DNA of 64,000 bases from Conchocele bisecta (taxonomy: Eukaryota; Mollusca; Bivalvia; Lucinida; Thyasiridae), in assembly GCA_029237695.1 (NCBI GenBank), contig CM055272.1, positions 32,064,791 to 32,128,790 on the forward strand, read 5' to 3'. The notes beneath the pieces are model-generated. The model did no database searches and was not told the DNA's origin. It saw nothing but the letters and a program-made list of their open reading frames with translations. Position 1 is the stretch's first letter. The number at the start of each line of letters is the position of its first letter. Below, piece by piece: positions 57,201-64,000 of the stretch. Both the position numbers and the translations under genes were made by a program.

Positions 57201-57394
57201 CAGGCCCGTAGCCAGACATGTTTTGAAGGGGGGGGGGTCTTTTCGAAGGCCCACGGGGCCTGAGGTATCTGGGGGGGGGGGGGGGTAAAAAAGTGAACCT
57301 CGAGGCTAAAAAAGTGGACCTCGAGGCTGGGCGTGGGGGGTCGCCCGACCGCTCCGACCCCCCCCCCCCCCCCCCCCCCCTGGCTACGGGCCTG
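57201..57394. mobile_element. MITE with CAGGCCCGTAGCC ends and G/C runs
   Basis: CAGGCCCGTAGCCAGACATG starts at 57201 and TGGCTACGGGCCTG ends at 57394. AACAT is duplicated at 57196-57200 and 57395-57399. It contains runs of 10 and 16 G and about 24 C (57357-57380), plus a 26-bp tandem with GTGAACCTCGAGG. Proline/glycine-rich frames here are artefacts of the runs. Confidence 0.8.
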
Positions 57395-57639
57395 AACATA
57401 TATTTTATGTATGGAAGCTCGTGGTTTCCTATTAAACACGGACAGTGCGGGAGAAATCAAGTGAGACATTGCGGGTCAGCTTCACTACTGTCTGTTTCAC
57501 GAAACCTGCCCAAATGTTACGGCCATATAAACAATGCAAAAACAATATTTGTTTCGATAATATTAAATTGTATCAACATTTAAGAATGAGCATTCATTTT
57601 ATTTCGTGAAATATGGTCCAATGTCGACTTTATTACGAA

Positions 57640-58990
57640 ACAAGAAACGAGGCAAAGCCACGAAGGCCAGGTTTTTTCCAAGCATGGACACTTGGATAAC
57701 ATAATTATACCCACTTTTTGTAGACTAGATGGCCGTGGCCTGCATGTCGCGCCTTGGGGCGAGGCATGGACACTAAAAAAATAGATATAGTAGATGGAAA
57801 AACTTTAACGAAAAAACTTTAACCGGACACACGGACGTACGGACGGACGGACGTATGCCAAAATGCCGACGATATCGCGCTTTCCGCATGCGGGTGCGAC
57901 AATGATGATAAACACCCATGTGAAGTATCAAGGTAATGGGTGAAGCAGTTGCAGAGATATAGTACACGAAAAAACTTTAACAAATAAATTCAAAGTAATT
58001 TGACCTTGACATTGCGCACAGGGGCCGCACGGTTGGGGGTTAGAGTGAAAATATGGACGATGATAAACACACATGTGAAGTTTCAAGGTAATGGGCGAAG
58101 CAGTTGCAGAGATATAGTATAACAAAAAATTTTTAATTTTAACCAAAAAATTTAACCAGACGTACGTTAAAAAGTTAACGTTGAAAATGGCTAAGTCAAT
58201 TACGTAGAAATAATAGGTGAAGGTAAAAAAATGGTCACATGTTGGATAGTTGTATGTGGTAGGTACCCCTTGGTTATGAAGCTGTGAAAGTTTGGTGGTC
58301 CTAGGTGGTACAGTACCAAAGAAATGGACTTAAACACGAAAACTTAACATTGTAAACGCGAAAAGTTAACATTGAAAATGGCTAATCGACTGCGCGGAAA
58401 AAATGGGTCAAGTTAAAAAAAAAGTAACATGTTGGATAGTGATATGTGGTGGGCACCCCTTGATTATGAAGCTGTGAAAGTTGGTGGTCCTAGGTGGTAC
58501 AGTACCAAAGAAATGGACTTAAACACGAAAACTTAACATTGAAAACGCGAAAATTTAACATTGAAAATGGCTAAGTCGATTGCGCGGAAAAAATGGGTCA
58601 AGTTAAAAAAAAAGTAACATGTTGGATAGTGATATGTGGTGGGCACCCCTTGATTATGAAGCTGTGAAAGTTTGGTGGTCCTAGGTGGTACAGTAACAAA
58701 GAAATGGACTCAAACACGAAAAGTTAACATTGAAAATGGCTAAGTCGACTGCGCGGAAAAAATGGGTCAAGTTAAAAAAAAAGTAACATGTTGGATAGTG
58801 ATATGTGGTGGGCACCCCTTGATTATGAAGCTGTGAAAGTTTGGTGGTCCTAGGTGGTACAGTAACAAAGAAATGGACTCAAACACGAAAACTTAACATT
58901 GATTGTGGACGCCGCCCGCCGCCCACCGCCCGCCCGCCCGCCCGCCCGGCTTTCACCAATCCAATAGCCTGGATTGTTTTTCAAAAAACC
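57640..58990 (+). mobile_element. Pearl-like element, first type (four tandem units), inside a MITE
   Basis: Nearly identical to 29120-30085 at both ends, but with four 175-185 bp units instead of two and a (CCGC/CCCG)n stretch near 58910-58945. It interrupts a CTGTTTCACGAAA-family MITE whose left part is 57489-57639 and whose next block (ATGGGGATTTAACATGG) resumes near 59028. Confidence 0.75.
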
Positions 58991-59079
58991 TGGCTAAAAA
59001 CAATTTCCATGGACAATAAATCCATAGACATGGGGATTTAACATGGAGATTTATTGCTAATTTACGAAATATTGGACCG

Positions 59080-59345
59080 CCACGAACGCCAAATCTACAT
59101 AAACTCAAATAATTAATGCTAGCTCTCAATATGTAATGTTATCTCTAATTATTTAGAACTAGCAATACATATTTGAGTTTATGTAACTTCGGCAACTTCG
59201 GCGTGCCAGGAACGCCAACTATACATATACACTGAAATAAGTAATGCTAGCTCTAAACTGTAATGCTAGTTCTAAATATTTAATGCTAGCTCTAATTATT
59301 TGGAGCTAGCAATAATTATTTGAGTTTACGTAGATTTGGCGTTCC
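59080..59345. mobile_element. MITE with ACGCCAAATCTAC ends
   Basis: ACGCCAAATCTACATAAACT at the left and GTTTACGTAGATTTGGCGTT at the right. TAATGCTAGCTCTAA is repeated internally at least four times, and the middle contains an inverted half with TTGAGTTTATGTAAC. Confidence 0.7.
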
Positions 59346-59398
59346 ATACGTCTTGTTTTTCTAATCGCCCGGGAATGAAACTGGGAAATATGGGTGAC

Positions 59399-59875
59399 GT
59401 CACATGCATTCGGTGTGTTTCGGCTTTCATCGGTATAGCTCATCTATATAAGGCTTTTAACTTTGGTTGGACACGAACTCGTATCACAACAAAATAACAT
59501 GTTTAAAATTGTAATTTTCTATGCCTTCTATGTATTTCTGCAGGATATCGATAATTCTCAAATGATCATAAGAACTTGCCACTACAACATTGACGTTAGA
59601 GCCTTGAACACATTATTTCATTTGTTATGATACGAGGTTGTGTCCGACCTAGGAAAAGGAGCTGAAATTCGATATTATTTGCATAAATATGTTCTAACTA
59701 TGTTATGTTAGCAAGATAACAATAATTATCAAATGAACATGTGCACTTTCCGCCAGAATATTGACATTAGCGTTAATAAAATCGCGGAATGTGTTATGAT
59801 ACGCGGTCGTGTCCGACCAAAGTTAGAAGCCTTGTTCATATACATTGCGTTATACCGATGAAAGCCGAATGCCTG
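59399..59875. mobile_element. MITE with 70-bp inverted ends, 8-bp duplication
   Basis: TGGGTGAC occurs at 59391-59398 and 59876-59883. Inside are ATTCGG, TTTCATCGGTATA and ACTTTGGTTGGACACGA on the left, with complements on the right (TCGTGTCCGACCAAAGT, TATACCGATGAAAG). The 8-bp duplication and a GGCATTCGG end would suit hAT. The middle has two diverged halves, each with CATTGACGTTAG/CATTGACATTAG type text. Confidence 0.75.
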
Positions 59876-60039
59876 TGGGTGACCTGGGATAAACCTTGTA
59901 AAGGAGAAGCAAAAATAGTCCGGTATGAGAAGAGACACTTTATTCAAAACCAACTTTTTTTTTTGCTTATCTCATCTCAGTATTTATGTGAACTTTTTTA
60001 TCATTACTTTTATGAGCATACCACATTCTCTCTTAACTG

Positions 60040-60270
60040 TTAACCCTTTCAACACTACATACCCTCTATAGCTGTTTTGCAAAGAGTGTAGATCCTGATG
60101 AGCCGGCTCGTGACGAGCCGTCTCATCAGGATCTCCATTTTTTACACCTAATTTTAATATTTATTAGACAAGAAACATCCTCTTTTCATAAATAGACTCG
60201 TCTGAAACTCATTTTCTGACGATGGGATTGTTTGGAAAACCAAAATATTTAGGGGTGAAAGGTTTATTAA
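60040..60270. mobile_element. TTAA-type MITE, family B, diverged
   Basis: TTAACCCTTTCAACACTAC opens; the hairpin GAGCCGGCTCGTGACGAGCC is intact. The right end decays to AGGGGTGAAAGGTTTATTAA. Confidence 0.65.
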
Positions 60271-60814
60271 AAAAAGGTACATGCCCACGCAGCAGGTTAC
60301 ACTGTACTACTACTTTACATTTTCTGTCATGCCTTATATGAGCCATTTGTCTACCCACTAACGAGTTATTTTGAATTACGGCGCGTGTTAATTGGTGTTA
60401 AATCGCATTTTATATGCCGCGACCAGAAAGGGTATTTTCCGACCTCGTGCTATTTTTACCAACACGCGTCACGTGACACGGTCAATCATATCACATCTTT
60501 GACATGCGCAGTGAAGTATCGTAAGTTGAGAAGAAATATCTCTGTTCGAGTCCAAATCTAAATCTCCACGTAACACTTTCCAGTTGGTGCTCTGGTCGCC
60601 AATATTAACCACTCTCTCTCTCTCTGTACTGCCTGGCCCTCAGACATTTCGCCTTTTTTTTGGCCGACGCCGTTTCATACAATTTCCGTCCTGGACGTTT
60701 CGACATGTTAATATTCTTGTTTACATATTGGGAAGCCTACTGGCGCGCGTAGTATACTGCGCATGCGCACCGCAAGCCGTGATGTGAAAGTCGTCCTCCC
60801 CGCACATTATCAAA
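60271..60814. other. No gene seen
   Basis: A (CT)n run at 60612-60625 and GTCACGTGACACGG near 60470 are the only notable points. The frame at 60584-60787 has no family support. Confidence 0.3.
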
Positions 60815-63800
60815 ATAGACTGTTTTTTTTGTATTTCAATTTTTTATTCTCTTTGTTACATATAATACATACATGTGCATACACAATTTTACAATTTATT
60901 TGTACACAATGATTGAACAATTGATAGAGGTAAAAACATTTTCTTTGTCTTAGTATATGTGACATGTAACAACGAGTTTGTATATGATAATGTGTATGGG
61001 TGTTGTGGGTATACATGGGTGCGGGGGTTTGGGTCTTGGTTAATGCAACAAAAAAAAAAGAGAACGTTTTTGGCATTACTAGTATATATATATATCAATA
61101 TGTGGGTACTTTGGTATACGTTTTGTTAGTTGAAGTGAAAATCATTCCATTTTGTATTAAATTGCAACAGTTTATCTTTCATTGTCGCAATTGTCTCTTC
61201 AATTAAGATTGTTTTCTGTAGATACATATTGAATGAGTTTAGTGTTGGCAGTGTTGAGCAACATTTACATTTGAATATAAAATAGTTTGCTAGAAGGATA
61301 ATGAAATTAATTAGAACCGACCTTTGTTTAGATACTACGTTAATATTACAAAATGATATGTGTTCGTAATTTAGATGTGCATTGTAATTTAGTTTCGATT
61401 TCAATAATTCATCTATTTCCGACCAAAATGTTTGGATAGTTTGACATTCCCAAAACATATGTTTATTTGAATCTACGTTCTATTACAAAATTCACACAAG
61501 TTTGATGGTTTCAAGTTACATACAAATAGGAACGAGTTATTTGGTATTATTCTCATTAGGTATTTGTACTGGAATGCTCTTTGTTTTGTGCTTATAGTAT
61601 TTTTGATAGGTGAGATAAATATTTTTCTTCCATTTAATATTTTGAATATTTAATTCATTTTCCCATTTGACAGTGTGTTTTAATATAGTTAATCGCATTG
61701 TATCGATTTGTATGTCATATAACATCTTATTGGCCATTTTATTTTTTAAAAGTTTCGAAATTAGATATTCAGCTGTGCCAGTGTCAATATTTTCTGTTTT
61801 AGTTGTTTCTTTCCATGCATCTTTAATATTACCTATTAATGTATAGTACTTTAGGAAATCTCCATTGCTTAAATTGTACAAATTATTTAGTTCATGAAAT
61901 GTATAGAAATTTTTTGTTCAGTAATCGTAAATATTTTTTATAAACATTATACCTTTATCGTGCCAATCTTTATAAAATAATGTATTTCTTTGTTTGATGT
62001 TGGTATTATGCCATAATATTTCATTTGATATGAAAGGGTGTATATGTTTAAAGTTAATTTTACTCCACGATGTAATAATCTCACCTAAAAATGTATACCT
62101 TTTTATTATCTGTTTTGCATCAACTTGATTAAAATTACACTTGAACAGTAAATCACCACCATACTTGTTCAATTCATTGTTATAAGCTGTTTTCCATTGA
62201 TTCTGTGATCCCTTTAATCTTTTTATCCAAGATGCTTTTAATGAATGCAAAAAAACTTGAATATTTATCATTTTTAATCCACAATTTTCGTAGTTTTGAA
62301 TAATTGTTTTTCTACATATTTTATCAGGTTTTCCATCCCAAAGAAAGTCAAACATATATTTATTTATCTCTTTAATGATTTCATCAGATGGATTTTCTAG
62401 TACTGTCAGCGGATATAATAGTTTAGGGAATGCAAACGTTTTTAATACTGCTATTTTTCCTATTAGTGTTAGGTTCCATTTTTTCAACTATTTAGGCAGT
62501 TAGATTTAGTAGTTGCAGTTTTGTTTTATCGTTTGTAAAAGTTATTCCTAGAGTTGAGGCTTGTTCATTGGACCATGTATATAAGTTATTGTTGCACCAT
62601 TTATTTGTGTTATATCTAGTTGTTCCCAATTTTAAAATAGTACATTTTCCTTTGTTTAATTTTAACCCAGATATATTTGCAAATTGTTCTAGAGTTCTAA
62701 CAAGTTCTTTGAACGATTGTTCGGTGCCATCAAGTGTAAAGCTTGCATCATCTGCAAAAAGTGTTTGTTTTATTTCCTCCCCACCAAGAGTTTGACCTTT
62801 AATATTTGTGTTACTGTTAATTGTACGTGACAATAGTTCTATGCACAGTATGAAAATATATGCTGATAAAGGACAGCCTTGTCTGACGCCCTTTTTAGCG
62901 TTAAAGAAATTGGATAGATGACCGTTATTTGTGATACAAATGTTAGCGTCTTTGTAAAATAGAGTTATCCATTGAATTAGTGAGTTGCCAAAGTTGAGAT
63001 GCTGTAGACATTTAATTATACATTTATGGCTTAGACTATCGAAAGCTTTTTGAAAGTCTGCAAAAAATATCATTCCTGTTTTATTGTTTTCATTTGTGTC
63101 ATCAATTATTTCCATAAGGGTTCGTACATTTTCTCCAATACATCTTCCTTTAATGAACCCTGTCTGGTTAACATGTATTAGGGTGCTTAATACTTTCTTG
63201 ATTCTGTTAGCTATTACTTTTGTTGCAATTTTATAGTCAACGTTTAAAAGTGATATTGGTCTCCAGTTTTCAATAAAGAGCGTATTTTTATCTTTTTTTG
63301 GTAGTAGAGTAATTATGCCTTGTTTTTGAAGTTCCGTTAGAGTTCCATTTTCATATGAGTAATTTATCGACTTTATATAATAATCTTTTATATCACTCCA
63401 GTAAAGATTATAAAATTCTGCTGTTAAACCATCGGATCCAGGACTTTTCATGTTTTTCATTTCCTTTAAGGCTAATTGACATTCGTAATCATTTATTATA
63501 CCATCACATGATTGTTTTTCAGCATCATTTAGTTTATGTTCTGTCGTGTTTAAGAAACTGTTATCGTCATTATCTAAATTTAAGTCCTCGCTATATAACC
63601 CTTCGTAATAATCTTTAACATGATTCAAGATATTTGCATGGTCTGTTTCGATGTTATTCTGTATGTTTAGCTGTTTAATTGTTCGTTCTTCTGATCGTTT
63701 TTTCTCCATGTTCGAGAAATATTTTGTATTTTTTTCAGCACCTTCCACCCATTCAGCTTTTGATCTTAAAAGTATTCCCTTTGTTTTTTCTTCAGTTATG

Positions 63801-63862
63801 TTATCAAGTTTACTTTTCTCCAAATTAAGTTTGTCTGCTACATCTTGATTGGTTGGGTTTTC
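60815..63862 (-). pseudogene. Decayed L1/Tx1-type LINE, ORF2 reverse transcriptase and C-terminus
   Basis: Minus-strand homology runs from about 63862 down to about 61120. The first frame (to 62492) has NWRPISLLNVDYKI, TGFIKGRCIGENV, FADFQKAFDS, GVRQGCPLSAYIF, FADDASF and GLKLNKGKC, the standard blocks of an L1-clade reverse transcriptase. A frameshift near 62490 leads to LIGKIAVLKTFAFPKLLYPL (62487-61918), then a stop, a further stretch (61881-61537), and the terminal FWECQTIQTFW (61458-61126). The endonuclease is missing. The 3' end probably lies near 60820, where a short T run (A on the minus strand) occurs. The copy is inactive. Confidence 0.85.
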
Positions 63863-64000
63863 ATTTATTGTATCCCCCGGACTCCGTCGGGGGATACTAT
63901 GGATTTGACAGCGCGCCGCGTCCGCGTCCGCGTCCGCCGCAGACACTTCTTGTCCGGAGCATAACTCGAACACCCTTTGGAATATTTTCATGAAACTTCA
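63862..64000 (-). mobile_element. Pearl-like element end fused to the LINE reading frame
   Basis: Read on the minus strand, this is a core-repeat end (TTCCAAAGGGTGTTCGAG), a CGGACG-type microsatellite, a short unique block and a 10-bp hairpin (GTATCCCCCG/CGGGGGATAC). The same order occurs at 2044-2390 on the plus strand. The first 40 or so residues of the long minus-strand frame come from this repeat, not from the LINE. The element continues beyond the window. Confidence 0.65.

Noticed and set aside
57163..57583. Proline/glycine-rich frames on both strands
   Set aside because: They come from the G and C runs of the CAGGCCCGTAGCC MITE.

Overview
This 64 kb window looks like intron or intergenic DNA from an AT-rich invertebrate genome, most likely a bivalve mollusc. 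The evidence is eukaryotic: spliced ABC-transporter exons with consensus GT/AG borders, decayed non-LTR retrotransposons, tRNA-type SINE promoters, and many elements built like the 'pearl' repeats known from bivalves (core repeats of about 160-190 bp, an ACGG-type microsatellite and a terminal hairpin). No rRNA, CRISPR array or bacterial-type operon is visible. The species is not identified.

Host coding content is sparse. The best host gene is the 3' end of a plus-strand ABCC (MRP-like) transporter: three exons at 53478-53644, 54671-54857 and 56368-56473, ending in a stop codon. They encode the second half of nucleotide-binding domain 2. The middle exon carries the signature, Walker B and D-loop but has lost about 8 bases where the switch histidine (H-loop) should be, so the frame breaks. 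Several short start-plus-splice-donor segments look like first exons; the best is on the minus strand at 18576-18654, behind CRE-like sites.

The left part (about 3980-10770) is one large DNA transposon. Inverted repeats of about 350 bp flank a 4.8 kb frameshifted gene for a protein of roughly 1,600 residues, with Cys/His zinc-binding motifs at the N-terminus and an XPG/PIN-like acidic nuclease signature near the C-terminus. This architecture fits an Academ-like transposon. It is the most interesting system in the window, although this copy is dead.

The rest is a dense, layered population of short mobile elements. They include TTAA-flanked palindromic MITEs of piggyBac type (a dozen or more copies); hAT-type elements with CAG ends; a pogo/Tigger-like element with TA duplications; foldback elements whose arms are 21-bp repeats; SINE-like retroposons with 12-14 bp target duplications; a two-copy element (14.7-16.9 kb and 24.2-25.4 kb) whose longer copy holds a 481-bp tandem dimer resembling a promoter plus first exon; and about a dozen pearl-like tandem arrays, most of whose core units contain a nuclear-receptor half-site motif (TGACCTTGA).

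Two non-LTR retrotransposons are recognisable. One is a decayed CR1/Jockey-type copy at 49.6-51.1 kb with a palindromic MITE inside its C-terminal coding region. The other is a decayed L1/Tx1-type copy on the minus strand at 60.8-63.9 kb. Nesting is common (for example SINE > palindromic MITE > pearl arrays at 28.8-31.3 kb), so relative insertion order can be read directly from the sequence. Coordinates of repeats are by eye and may be off by several bases unless a target duplication is stated.
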